From the NCBI RefSeq assembly GCF_003815535.1, contig NZ_RPFZ01000001.1, positions 2,046,001 through 2,110,000 of the forward strand: DNA of 64,000 nucleotides, written 5' to 3'. Under the pieces are notes generated by a model that was not told where the DNA came from, searched no databases, and worked only from the letters and a program-made list of their open reading frames with translations. The DNA is from Aurantiacibacter spongiae. GTDB taxonomy: Bacteria; Pseudomonadota; Alphaproteobacteria; Sphingomonadales; Sphingomonadaceae. Both the position numbers and the translations under genes were made by a program. Below, piece after piece: positions 16,413-24,742 of this stretch. How positions within the stretch are numbered: position 1 is the stretch's first letter; each line of letters starts with the position of its first letter.

Positions 16413-17722
16413 GCGTCGGGACCGATCATCGGTACCGTGGTGTCGGTTCCGGCGGCGTCGCGCAAGGCCTGCATCGCCTTTGTCAGCGCGTCGCGGTCTT
16501 CCTCGTCCTGCGCCGTGGCGATCGCCTGCCGGGCGAGCGTCTCGCCGTGGTCGCGCAGGAACGCAGCAACCCCGCCCCGGCATTCCTCCAGCCGGGCGAA
16601 ATTCTCGAGCAGGCGAATCGCGACCGCCGGGTAGGCCGCGGCGGACTGGCGCAGGGCGCTCAGCGGATTTTCGAACAGGCCGGCAAAATCCTGGCCGGGC
16701 AGCTCGAACCGCTCGTCCTCCTGCCACACCGGCACCTTGTCCGGGCCGATCCAGCCCGCCGCCTGCCCCGGCATGGCGGCGGCCAGCCGGTCCGCGACCG
16801 CGAGCGCGGTATAGAAATCGTTGAGCGCCGGCGACATCGCCCGCGTCGCGATCTCCACCAGCAGGCGCACCTGGAATACCGCCCCTTGCGCATCGCTGCG
16901 ATAGTCGCCGATGGCGATGGCGTCATCGAGCCGGTCGGTCGGCGCGCCGCCGGTCTCGAAGGCGATCAGCGGTTCGCCCGGCAGGACGTGGCGGCCCGGC
17001 GGTGCGCACAGGCGGATGCGGCCGGGATGAGCGCGCAGCGCCTTCGCCAGCCGTTCCAGCGCGATCCCCTGCACGTAACCTTCGCGCTTCGCCACGCAGG
17101 TATCGCCCCACGCGCCGCGGTATGGTTCACCCGGCACGATGCAGACCGCCTGGTCGGCAAGCTGAGAGCCCAGCGCCTCGATCGACCGGTCGACGAAGAT
17201 CGTCCGGCCCAGATCGTGCAGCGCCACCGTCAGCATCACGATGTTGAGCGCCTGGAAGAAGATCACGCCGGCAAAGGCGGCCAGCGGTTGCTCGGCCAGT
17301 TCGCCTTCCGCGTCGATCGCGGCCATCACCCCGAGGCAGAACACCAGCGTGAAGCTCAACCCGGCCAGCGAAACGCGCACCAGCCGCTTTTCGAGCCAGC
17401 GATCGACCAGCCGCACCGCCAGAGTGCTGCTGGCGACGGTCAGGACGAGCAGGGTGATCGAGAAATACAGGGTGATGAAGGCGGCGTTCACGCCGATGGC
17501 GACCGCTGTCAGATCCTTCGCGGTATCGGCCGTGGCGACGGGAGCCAGATCGTGCTCGATGATCCACGCGGTCAGCCCGGCGCGGTCGAGGTCGATGGTG
17601 ATGAGCGCCGCAGGCAGCGCTGCCAGCACCGCGACGAGCGGCACCGACCAGTAGCTCGCGACGATGCGGTGCAATTGCCAGCCGCCGCGCGATAGCGAGG
17701 CCGACGCAGGGGATTGGGGCAA
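16409..17722 (-). CDS. DUF2254 integral membrane protein (copy 2)
   Basis: A 437-residue paralogue of the neighbouring gene with the same layout: four N-terminal helices and a C-terminal soluble domain carrying IATRAMSPALNDFYTALAV. Overall it is strongly diverged from copy 1. The start is a TTG at 17722, without a strong RBS, so it is uncertain. It follows nadA by 65 bases on the same strand. Confidence 0.8.
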   Translation of the reverse strand: MPQSPASASLSRGGWQLHRIVASYWSVPLVAVLAALPAALITIDLDRAGLTAWIIEHDLAPVATADTAKDLTAVAIGVNAAFITLYFSITLLVLTVASSTLAVRLVDRWLEKRLVRVSLAGLSFTLVFCLGVMAAIDAEGELAEQPLAAFAGVIFFQALNIVMLTVALHDLGRTIFVDRSIEALGSQLADQAVCIVPGEPYRGAWGDTCVAKREGYVQGIALERLAKALRAHPGRIRLCAPPGRHVLPGEPLIAFETGGAPTDRLDDAIAIGDYRSDAQGAVFQVRLLVEIATRAMSPALNDFYTALAVADRLAAAMPGQAAGWIGPDKVPVWQEDERFELPGQDFAGLFENPLSALRQSAAAYPAVAIRLLENFARLEECRGGVAAFLRDHGETLARQAIATAQDEEDRDALTKAMQALRDAAGTDTTVPMIGPDA

Positions 17723-17787
17723 GGCGATGGTTTCCCGGGTGAACGCTATTGGCAGGGTAATAACGGGGCACCGGGCTTATGGTTGCC

Positions 17788-18774
17788 TCACACCCGGCCG
17801 AGATCGCCCTTGCCGATCGTTCCGGCAGCCATTTCGAGCATCCGGTCGAGACTGCGCCTGGCCTTCAACCGCAGCTCCTCCTCGATCTCGATGCGCGGTT
17901 CGAGGTCTCGCAGCGCGACGTAGAGCTTTTCCATCGTGTTGAGCGCCATGTAGGGGCAGATATTGCAGTTGCAGTTGCCGTCCGCCCCGGGCGCGCCGAG
18001 GAAGGTCTTGTCGGGCAGCGCCTTTTCCATCTGGTGGATGATGTGCGGCTCGGTCGCGACGATCAGCGTGTCGCCTTCGAACGTCTGCGCGAATTGCAGG
18101 ATCGAACTGGTCGAGCCGACATGATCGGCATGGTCGATGATGGTCGGCGGGCATTCGGGATGCGCGGCGATCGGGGCGCCGGGATGCTGCGCCTTCAGCT
18201 TCAGGAGTTCGCGCTCGCTGAAAGCCTCGTGCACGATGCACACACCCGGCCACAGCAGCATGTCGCGGTCGAACTTGCGGTTGAGATAGCCGCCCAGGTG
18301 CCGGTCCGGCCCGAAGATGATCGGCTGGTCGTCGGGTATCTGCGACAGGATCGTCTCGGCGCTGGAACTGGTCACGATCACATCGGACAGCGCCTTCACC
18401 TCTGTCGAGCAGTTGATGTAGGTGAGCGCGATGTGATCGGGGTGCTTTTCGCGGAACGCCCGGAACTTGTCGGGCGGGCAGCTGTCCTCCAGCGAACAGC
18501 CCGCTTCCATGTCGGGCAGGACGACGATCTTCTCGGGGCTGAGGATCTTGGCGGTGTCGGCCATGAACTTGACCCCGCAAAAGGCGATGACCTGTGCATC
18601 GGTATCGGCGGCCTTGCGGCTCAGTTCGAGGGAATCGCCGACGAAATCGGCGATGTCCTGCAGATCGGGCGTCTGGTAGTAATGCGCCAGGATAACGGCG
18701 TTGCGCTCCTTGCGCAGGCGCTCGATCTCCTCGCGCAGGTCGGTGCCTGTCGGCATGGCGGTTTCGGCGGTCAT
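17788..18774 (-). CDS. nadA: Quinolinate synthase NadA
   Basis: NadA condenses iminoaspartate with dihydroxyacetone phosphate to quinolinate in NAD synthesis, using a [4Fe-4S] cluster. The 328-residue product has the three expected cluster cysteines in AGCSLEDSCP, PGVCIVH and NICPYMALN, and the substrate motifs AHYYQTPDLQD and VGSTSSILQ. The ATG at 18774 (MTAETAMPTG) is chosen; the frame runs open far upstream but without homology. nadB and nadC are not in the window. Confidence 0.95.
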   Translation of the reverse strand: MTAETAMPTGTDLREEIERLRKERNAVILAHYYQTPDLQDIADFVGDSLELSRKAADTDAQVIAFCGVKFMADTAKILSPEKIVVLPDMEAGCSLEDSCPPDKFRAFREKHPDHIALTYINCSTEVKALSDVIVTSSSAETILSQIPDDQPIIFGPDRHLGGYLNRKFDRDMLLWPGVCIVHEAFSERELLKLKAQHPGAPIAAHPECPPTIIDHADHVGSTSSILQFAQTFEGDTLIVATEPHIIHQMEKALPDKTFLGAPGADGNCNCNICPYMALNTMEKLYVALRDLEPRIEIEEELRLKARRSLDRMLEMAAGTIGKGDLGRV

Positions 18775-18851
18775 GATGTGGGTCCCGTCTGAAAAGCGTG
18801 CGTTGATCCCGTATATAGGAGCAACGGGCGCGCTGGCGAGCGGGTTCCGCG

Positions 18852-19625
18852 CTACATCGCGAAGCCGGGTGGCAGGAAGGCTTCCAACGGCCGCTGAGCC
18901 CCCGGCGTGCCGTCCACGACCCAGCGCGTCACGGCATAGCCCAGGGGCGAATAGGCGATCAGCATGGACGCGGCGAACACCGCGACCTGAATACCCAGCC
19001 CCCACAGATAGGCGGGGTGCACATGGCCGATGCGCCGCCGGTCGGCGATCATGCCTATGGCGGGAAAGGCCCAGGTCAGCACGATGCAGATAAGCCAGGC
19101 GTTGGGGATCAACAGCGGCATGGGCAGCAACCGCCCGATCCCCGGCCCGGTCAGGATCGCCATCGCGCACAGCATCAGGCGCCGGTGCCATCCATTGTAG
19201 CGCTGGCGGCGCAAGGCCCAGAAGGCCAGCCCGCCGAAGCACCACAGCGTTGCCAGGTTGCTGATGAGAAATTCGCTCTGGTTGAAGAAGAACGGCCCGC
19301 CCGTGCGCCGCGCGACGACGATCATCACCGCCGATCCCGCGGCCACCATCGCCGGCACCCAGCCGTAGGCGAGCCGGCCGAGCGCCGCGTGCAGCCTGAT
19401 CGCGCCCGCCGAGATGGTGGTCGCCTGCGCCACGTAGAGGCCGACCCAGCCCATGAAGATCACGGCGTGGACATGGTAGGCCGCAGGCACCCGGAAGCTC
19501 GACCGGCCGGCGGCCAGGTTGAGGACGAAGCCCGCGACGATGACCAGCGCCATCGCCCATGCCATGATGGTAAAGAAGCGGGTCTGCCCCGCAACGCTCC
19601 GCGTACCCGATGCCAGAGTCGCCAT
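18852..19625 (-). CDS. Seven-helix membrane protein, unknown function
   Basis: A 257-residue protein with about seven hydrophobic helices. Conserved-looking polar residues within the membrane region include HVHAVIFMGWVGLY, LHAALGRLAYGW and GWHRRLMLCAM, so buried histidines recur (HxH, LH, WH). This recalls haem- or metal-binding helical proteins, but I do not recognise the family with confidence. It precedes nadA on the same strand (77 bp gap). Confidence 0.72.
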   Translation of the reverse strand: MATLASGTRSVAGQTRFFTIMAWAMALVIVAGFVLNLAAGRSSFRVPAAYHVHAVIFMGWVGLYVAQATTISAGAIRLHAALGRLAYGWVPAMVAAGSAVMIVVARRTGGPFFFNQSEFLISNLATLWCFGGLAFWALRRQRYNGWHRRLMLCAMAILTGPGIGRLLPMPLLIPNAWLICIVLTWAFPAIGMIADRRRIGHVHPAYLWGLGIQVAVFAASMLIAYSPLGYAVTRWVVDGTPGAQRPLEAFLPPGFAM

Positions 19626-19852
19626 AGCCGAACCTCCCCGGAAGCTCGGTCGATTTTACCGCGCGGCGACGGGGCGCGCAATCACGCCGGCTAAGCGCTT
19701 CGAATGAAAGCCGGTTTGGCGCGAACCGGGGTTGCGCCGCCGCTTGCGACTCGGCGGATCCGGGGGCCTTCCCGGCCAGCGGAGCTGCATCTGCGACCGG
19801 GGGCGCACACACCGCTGGCGAATCGGAATCGCCGCGTGTAGGCGCGCCCGCC

Positions 19853-21100
19853 ATGCTTGCCACCTTCCGCTCCGTACGCACGATCCTGCTCGCCATTTTC
19901 ATGCTGATGGCGGGGAGCGGATTCCTGTCCACGCTGATCGCCATCCGGCTGGAGCAGGCGGGGGCCGGTTCGTTCTGGATCGGTCTGGTGGCGACCGCCT
20001 ATTTCGCCGGCCTGACCGTGGGCGCACTGCGGGTCCCTCAACTGATTGCCCGCATCGGCCATATTCGCGCCTTCGCCGCTTTCGTGGCGATCTATTCGGC
20101 CACCAGCCTGACCTACGCCATCCTCGACAATCCGGCGCTCTGGACGGGCCTGCGCTTCATCGATGGCTTCGTGATGTCGGGCGTGTTCGTATGCCTCGAA
20201 AGCTGGCTAAACCGGCTGGCGAATGCACGCAACCGCAGCGCAGTGCTGGCCGCCTACATGGTCGCGCTCTACGCCGGGCAGGCGGTCGGGCAGTTCCTGC
20301 TGAACCTCGGCGACAACGGCCCGGCGCTGCCCTTCATGGCGTCGGCCATCCTGCTCTCGCTGGCCAGCCTGCCGGTCGTGCTAACCCGCATCGACCAGCC
20401 GGTGCTGGATCCGTTCCGCCCGTTTCCGGTGCGGCGCCTCTACGACAGTTCCCCGCTGGGCGCGGTGGGATCGCTGGCGACGGGGGTGATGCTCGGCGCA
20501 TTCTACGCGCTCGGCCCGGTCTTCGCGCAGAGGAGCGGCTTCGGCCTGTCGCAGGTGGCACTGTTCGCCTCCTGCGTCATCACCGGCGGCGTGGCGCTGC
20601 AATATCCGCTGGGATTGCTGTCCGACCGGTTCGACCGGCGGCGGGTGATCGCGGCGTGCTTCGTCGCAGCCTTCGCCGTGTGCCTGCTGCTTTCGCTGGT
20701 GGCGAGACCGGGCGCGATCTTCGCGCTCGGCGCGCTGTTCGGCGGGTTCGCCTTCGCGCTCTATCCGCTCTGCGTGGCGCATACCAACGATCATCTGGGA
20801 GAGGACGAACGCGTCGGGGCGAGCAGCGGACTGGTTCTGGTCTATTCGGTCGGCGCGGCGGCCGGACCGCTCTGGGGCACCGCGGGCATGGGCGCGATGG
20901 GGCCGCAGGGACTGTTCGCCGCCATCGGCCTCATTGCGCTGGCGGGGGCGGGCTTCGCCGGCTGGCGCATGGCGACGAGCGAGCCGGTGCCGAGCAAGGA
21001 CCAGCAGACCTTCCGCACCCTGCCGCGCACCACTGCGATGGCCGCGATCGTCGAGACCACGGAAGGCATGGCGCGGCCAGTGCGCCGCGCCCGCCGCTAG
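19853..21100 (+). CDS. MFS transporter, YcaD-like
   Basis: A 415-residue major facilitator with twelve predicted helices. It starts with LLAIFMLMAGSGFLSTLIAIRLEQAG, has the loop motif GLLSDRFDRRRVI between helices 8 and 9 and the segment SGVFVCLESWLNR, as in YcaD-type carriers. The substrate is unknown. It overlaps the convergent MBL-fold gene by four bases at the 3' end. Confidence 0.88.
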   Translation: MLATFRSVRTILLAIFMLMAGSGFLSTLIAIRLEQAGAGSFWIGLVATAYFAGLTVGALRVPQLIARIGHIRAFAAFVAIYSATSLTYAILDNPALWTGLRFIDGFVMSGVFVCLESWLNRLANARNRSAVLAAYMVALYAGQAVGQFLLNLGDNGPALPFMASAILLSLASLPVVLTRIDQPVLDPFRPFPVRRLYDSSPLGAVGSLATGVMLGAFYALGPVFAQRSGFGLSQVALFASCVITGGVALQYPLGLLSDRFDRRRVIAACFVAAFAVCLLLSLVARPGAIFALGALFGGFAFALYPLCVAHTNDHLGEDERVGASSGLVLVYSVGAAAGPLWGTAGMGAMGPQGLFAAIGLIALAGAGFAGWRMATSEPVPSKDQQTFRTLPRTTAMAAIVETTEGMARPVRRARR

Positions 21101-21981
21101 CCGTTCTCGGTCATCGCCCAGATTTCGCCCTCGCGCGAGACCTCTCCGCGCCGCTCCATGTCGATGAGATGCGCCAGCACGCTCTGCCCGGCGGCAGGCC
21201 ACAGCGCGGTGTCGATGCCGGCATACATCACCGGCACCATGTCGCCGATGGAGCGCGGCTCCTCGCGCAGCAGCTTGCCGATCTGCCGCTCGCGCGCGCG
21301 GCGATGGCCGAGCATTCCGCGCACCAGCTGGCGCGGCTTCGTCACCGCCGGCCCGTGGGCGGGGTAGTAGACGCGGTCCTGCGCGCGCTCGTACAGGCGT
21401 TGCAGGCTGGTTAGATAGGCGCCCATGTCGCCATCGGGCGGCACCACCACGCTGGTCGACCAGCCCATGACGTGATCGCCGGTGAACAGCGCACCGGTTT
21501 CCTCCAGCGCGAAGCACAGATGGTTGGAGGTGTGGCCCGGCGTATGGACGGCGCGCAGCGTCCAGCCTTCGCCCGATACCGCCTCCCCATCGGCGAGCAC
21601 GCGGTCGGGGGCGTAGGCGGTGTCGAACGGCGCATCGGCGCGTGGCATGTCGCTCTCGATCACGAGCGGCGCGCAGCCGATGACGGGGGCGCCGGTCGCG
21701 GCGGCCAGCGGCGCGGCTGCGGGCGAGTGGTCGCGGTGAGTGTGCGTGCACATGATTGCGGTCACGGATGCGTCGCCGATCGCCGTCTCTAGCGCGGCGA
21801 GATGGCGCGGATCGTCGGGGCCGGGATCGATCACCGCCATTCCGCCCTCGCTCCCCACGAGATAGGTCTGCGTCCCGGTATAGGTGAAGGGCGAGGGGTT
21901 GGGGGCCAGCACCCGCGCGACCAGCGGTTCGATACGCTCTATCGTGCCGGTGGGCCAGGGTTTCAGGGGCGGTCCTGCCAT
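21097..21981 (-). CDS. MBL-fold metallo-hydrolase (LACTB2/glyoxalase II-like)
   Basis: A 294-residue metallo-beta-lactamase-fold enzyme. The zinc motif is THTHRDH, with further ligands in HTPGHTSNHL, FTGDHVMG and YPAHGPAV. A helical C-terminal domain (RRARERQIGKLL) is typical of the LACTB2-like group. The ATG at 21981 (MAGPPLKPW) is chosen; the longer frame to 22218 would overlap glpK. The substrate is unknown. Confidence 0.86.
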   Translation of the reverse strand: MAGPPLKPWPTGTIERIEPLVARVLAPNPSPFTYTGTQTYLVGSEGGMAVIDPGPDDPRHLAALETAIGDASVTAIMCTHTHRDHSPAAAPLAAATGAPVIGCAPLVIESDMPRADAPFDTAYAPDRVLADGEAVSGEGWTLRAVHTPGHTSNHLCFALEETGALFTGDHVMGWSTSVVVPPDGDMGAYLTSLQRLYERAQDRVYYPAHGPAVTKPRQLVRGMLGHRRARERQIGKLLREEPRSIGDMVPVMYAGIDTALWPAAGQSVLAHLIDMERRGEVSREGEIWAMTENG

Positions 21982-22040
21982 GGGGTTGCATATGGGGGCC
22001 GGGCTGGCGCATGTCACGCCGCGCGGGAGAAGGGCGAGCG

Positions 22041-23504
22041 ATGGACGATATGATACTGGTGCTGGATGCGGGCACGACCTCGACCCGCGCGATGCTGTTC
22101 GGCCTCGACGGCAAGGTCGAACGCATCGCTCAGGCGGAGCTGACCCAGCACTATCCGCGCCCCGGCTGGGTCGAACACGATGCAGGCGAAATCTGGGACA
22201 AGACACTGGCTTGCGCACGCGAGGTTGCGGGCGAGGATGCCGGGCGAATCGCGTGCATCGGCATCACCAACCAGCGCGAGACGGTGGTCGCGTGGGATGT
22301 GCACACGCATAAGCCACTGGCGCGCGCGATCGTGTGGCAGGATCGGCGTACCGCCGACGTTTGCGACAGGTTGCGCGCGGCGGGTGAGGAACCGCGCGTC
22401 CAGCGCATGACCGGGCTCGTTCTCGACCCGTATTTCTCCGCCACGAAGATGGCGTGGCTGATAGAGCGCGACGAGGCGGTGCGCGGCGCGGCGCAGCGGG
22501 GCACGTTGCGGCTGGGTACGGTGGAGAGCTGGCTCGCCTTCAAACTGACGGCGGGTGCGAGCATGACCGACGCCAGCAATGCCAGCCGGACCTCGCTGCT
22601 GCCGCTTGGGGGTAATGTCTTCGACCAGGGTCTGTGTGACCTTTTCGGAGTTCCGAAAAGCGCCCTGCCTCAGGTGGTCGATACGCACGGGTCGCTCGGC
22701 GAGGCGGATGATGCGTGGTTCGCTCGCACCATCCCCATTACCGGCATGCTCGGCGATCAACAGGCAGCGACCGTCGGGCAGGGGTGCCTGGCGCCGGGCG
22801 AGACCAAGGCGACCTACGGCACCGGCGCATTCATCCTCACCAATCAGGGCGACACCCCGCCGACATCCGGTAACCGCCTGCTCGGCACCGTGCTGACCCA
22901 GCGCGACGGCACGCGGCGATACGCGCTGGAAGGCTCGGTGTTCGTGGCCGGCAGCCTCGTCCAGTATTTGCGCGACACCCTCGGCCTGATCGCCAGCGCC
23001 GGCGAAACCGAGGCGCTGGCCCGCTCCGTTCCCGACAATGGCGGAGTGGTGATCGTGCCCGCGCTGACGGGCCTCGGCGCACCGCACTGGCGGCCGGACG
23101 CGCGCGGGATCATCGCCGGGCTGGGCTTCGATACCGGCCGCGCGCACATCGCCCGCGCGGCGCTGGAGGCGATGGCGCACCAGACACGCGATCTGGCCGG
23201 GGCCTTTGCCGCGGACAGTTGCGCATGGACAGGGCTCAGGATCGATGGGGGCATGGCCGCGAACGACTGGATGGCGCAGGACATCGCGGACCTGCTCGAC
23301 CTGCCCGTGACGCGCCCCGATTTCGTCGAGACGACCGCGCTCGGCGCGGCGATGCTCGCGGCGGTCGGCTGCGGCTTGCACGATACGCTGGAGCAGGCAG
23401 CCGCGGCCATGATCGGTCCGGGCCGCCGCTTCGAACCGGGCATGGCAGGGGATGTGCGCGCGCAGCGGCTGCGGCATTGGGGAGCGGCGCTGGCGAAGGT
23501 CTGA
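22041..23504 (+). CDS. glpK: Glycerol kinase
   Basis: GlpK phosphorylates glycerol to sn-glycerol 3-phosphate with ATP. The 487-residue FGGY-family product starts LVLDAGTTSTRAMLFG (phosphate-binding loop) and has GITNQRETVVAWD, IVWQDRRTAD, YFSATKMAWL and GDQQAATVGQGCL. The ATG at 22041 is preceded by GAAGGGCGAG. No glpF or glpD is adjacent. It converges with rcdA, seven bases apart. Confidence 0.93.
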   Translation: MDDMILVLDAGTTSTRAMLFGLDGKVERIAQAELTQHYPRPGWVEHDAGEIWDKTLACAREVAGEDAGRIACIGITNQRETVVAWDVHTHKPLARAIVWQDRRTADVCDRLRAAGEEPRVQRMTGLVLDPYFSATKMAWLIERDEAVRGAAQRGTLRLGTVESWLAFKLTAGASMTDASNASRTSLLPLGGNVFDQGLCDLFGVPKSALPQVVDTHGSLGEADDAWFARTIPITGMLGDQQAATVGQGCLAPGETKATYGTGAFILTNQGDTPPTSGNRLLGTVLTQRDGTRRYALEGSVFVAGSLVQYLRDTLGLIASAGETEALARSVPDNGGVVIVPALTGLGAPHWRPDARGIIAGLGFDTGRAHIARAALEAMAHQTRDLAGAFAADSCAWTGLRIDGGMAANDWMAQDIADLLDLPVTRPDFVETTALGAAMLAAVGCGLHDTLEQAAAAMIGPGRRFEPGMAGDVRAQRLRHWGAALAKV

Positions 23505-23511
23505 CGCCGCT

Positions 23512-23988
23512 CTACCCGAAGGCCGTTCCCAGCCGGTCGCGCAGGCGATGCACCGCGCTCGGCTGCATCGCGAAGCGGGCGCGCCACGCCCGGTCGAGCC
23601 GTTCCACACGGGCGTAGAGCGCGCGCGTCCGGTCAACCAGGGCGCGCATCTCGCCATCGAGCATGGCCAGTTGCCGCGGATCGCCCTCGGGCTGCGCTGG
23701 CGGCAGGCGGCCGTGGCGCCGCAGCTGGAACTCGGTGATCTGGCCCGAGTGATAGGCTCGCTGGTTGAGCAGCCAGGCGATGGCGTGCATCATCCGCGTC
23801 GTGGTGCGCAGCGCCTCGCAGCTCATGGCGACGCGCCGGTCGCAGGCGGCGGGCGATATTTCTCCGGGCGTACCGTCATCATCGTCCTCGCCGCGCAGGA
23901 ACGCCGCGCGTGACGCACCGGCCAGCACCAGCGCTTCCTCGTACAGCGTCTCGATGATGGCAGGACTGATGGTGACGGGTTTCGACAT
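23512..23988 (-). CDS. rcdA: RcdA-like adaptor (DUF1465), CtrA degradation
   Basis: RcdA is a three-helix-bundle adaptor that helps ClpXP degrade CtrA during the alphaproteobacterial cell cycle. The 158-residue product matches the DUF1465 layout: LYEEALVLAGASRAAF, MSCEALRTTTRMMHAIAWLLNQRAYHSG and a Glu-rich third helix ending WRARFAMQPSAVHRLRDRLGTAF. The start has the usual MSKPVTISPAI form. A CtrA-like half-site lies upstream. Confidence 0.82.
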   Translation of the reverse strand: MSKPVTISPAIIETLYEEALVLAGASRAAFLRGEDDDDGTPGEISPAACDRRVAMSCEALRTTTRMMHAIAWLLNQRAYHSGQITEFQLRRHGRLPPAQPEGDPRQLAMLDGEMRALVDRTRALYARVERLDRAWRARFAMQPSAVHRLRDRLGTAFG

Positions 23989-24031
23989 GCGGCGGGGCTA
24001 ACCCGCCGACGGGCGGCGATCCATTCCCCGG

Positions 24032-24039
24032 ATGGTTAA
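24032..24039 (-). promoter_or_regulatory. CtrA-like half-site upstream of rcdA
   Basis: Read on the minus strand the sequence is TTAACCAT, the strongest half of the CtrA consensus, 44 bases before the rcdA start. The second TTAA half is missing (GGGA instead). Confidence 0.4.
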
Positions 24040-24071
24040 TTTTCCCCGGTTTCGGATGATGTCCCGTTGCA

Positions 24072-24088
24072 GCACGAAATAATCGTGC
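24072..24088. repeat. 6-bp-arm palindrome between ydcH-like gene and rcdA
   Basis: GCACGA (24072-24077) and TCGTGC (24083-24088) are perfect complements around the loop AATAA. No T-run follows on either side, so it is a protein-binding site or a weak hairpin rather than a clear terminator. Confidence 0.4.
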
Positions 24089-24116
24089 GGCCGGCTTTGC
24101 ACTTGCTTGCCCGCCG

Positions 24117-24314
24117 TCACGCGATGATGTCGGGCGTCAGGTAATCCTCGATGATCGCCATCTGGTCCCTCAGCGATAGCTTGCGCTTCTTCAGCCGGGC
24201 GACCTGCAACTGGTCCGGACCGCCCGTTTCGACGAGCGCGGCGATGGCGATGTCGAGATCGCGGTGCTCGACCTTCAGCATGGCCAGACGCTTGCGCATT
24301 TCTTCTTCGGTCAT
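24117..24314 (-). CDS. YdcH-like small protein (DUF465)
   Basis: A 65-residue coiled-coil protein with the DUF465 pattern: LAMLKVEHRDLDIAIAAL followed by QVARLKKRKLSLRDQMAIIED. The ATG at 24314 (MTEEEMRKR) is chosen; the frame is open to 24632 but the extension has no homology and would cover the opposite gene. Function unknown. A second member of the family is divergent at 24490. Confidence 0.82.
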   Translation of the reverse strand: MTEEEMRKRLAMLKVEHRDLDIAIAALVETGGPDQLQVARLKKRKLSLRDQMAIIEDYLTPDIIA

Positions 24315-24489
24315 GTCCCGCCGACCCGCTTTCGTGCCCGTCGTCCGCTGGCGTCGGTTCGTCGCCTGCGGGTTTGGTCGATTAGGGATATTATGGTTTG
24401 ATGACAATCGCGGCGCTCGTCCGCACAGGCGAGTCGCCGCGGGAACAGCCGGATCGCGTTCCGGCACCTTACGCAAAGGAGACTCGCAT

Positions 24490-24645
24490 ATGGAATCCTC
24501 GCATGCATCGGCCCTCCAGTCCAAGCACCGCGGCCTCGAACGGCGGCTGAAGGACGAAATGAGCCGACCGGTCCCCGACGCAGCGACGATCCAGGCAATC
24601 AAGAAGCAGAAGCTGGCGGTGAAGGAGGCCATCGCCCGCAGTTGA
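24490..24645 (+). CDS. YdcH-like small protein (DUF465), second copy
   Basis: A 51-residue product, MESSHASALQSKHRGLERRL, then an IKKQKLAVKEAI segment that matches the DUF465 core. AAGGAG at 24475-24480 is well placed for the ATG at 24490. It is shorter than its divergent neighbour and may form a hetero-coiled coil with it, which is inference. Confidence 0.8.
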   Translation: MESSHASALQSKHRGLERRLKDEMSRPVPDAATIQAIKKQKLAVKEAIARS

Positions 24646-24725
24646 CGCGCCCCCGGCGCCGGTCCCGCCCCGCCTCGCCCCGGCGCGGCCGGGCAGGTGC
24701 CGGCGCATTGGCAAAATTCCCGATG

Positions 24726-24734
24726 TGCTATAGG
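24726..24734 (+). promoter_or_regulatory. Extended -10 element of ptsP, near-leaderless
   Basis: TG-C-TATAGG is an extended -10. Its expected start point is 24741 or so, within two bases of the ptsP ATG at 24743, and no RBS exists between. A similar TGGTATAGG occurs at 27027-27035 before the rodZ-like gene, but with a leader of about 80 bases. Confidence 0.4.
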
Positions 24735-24742
24735 CCCGCGGC

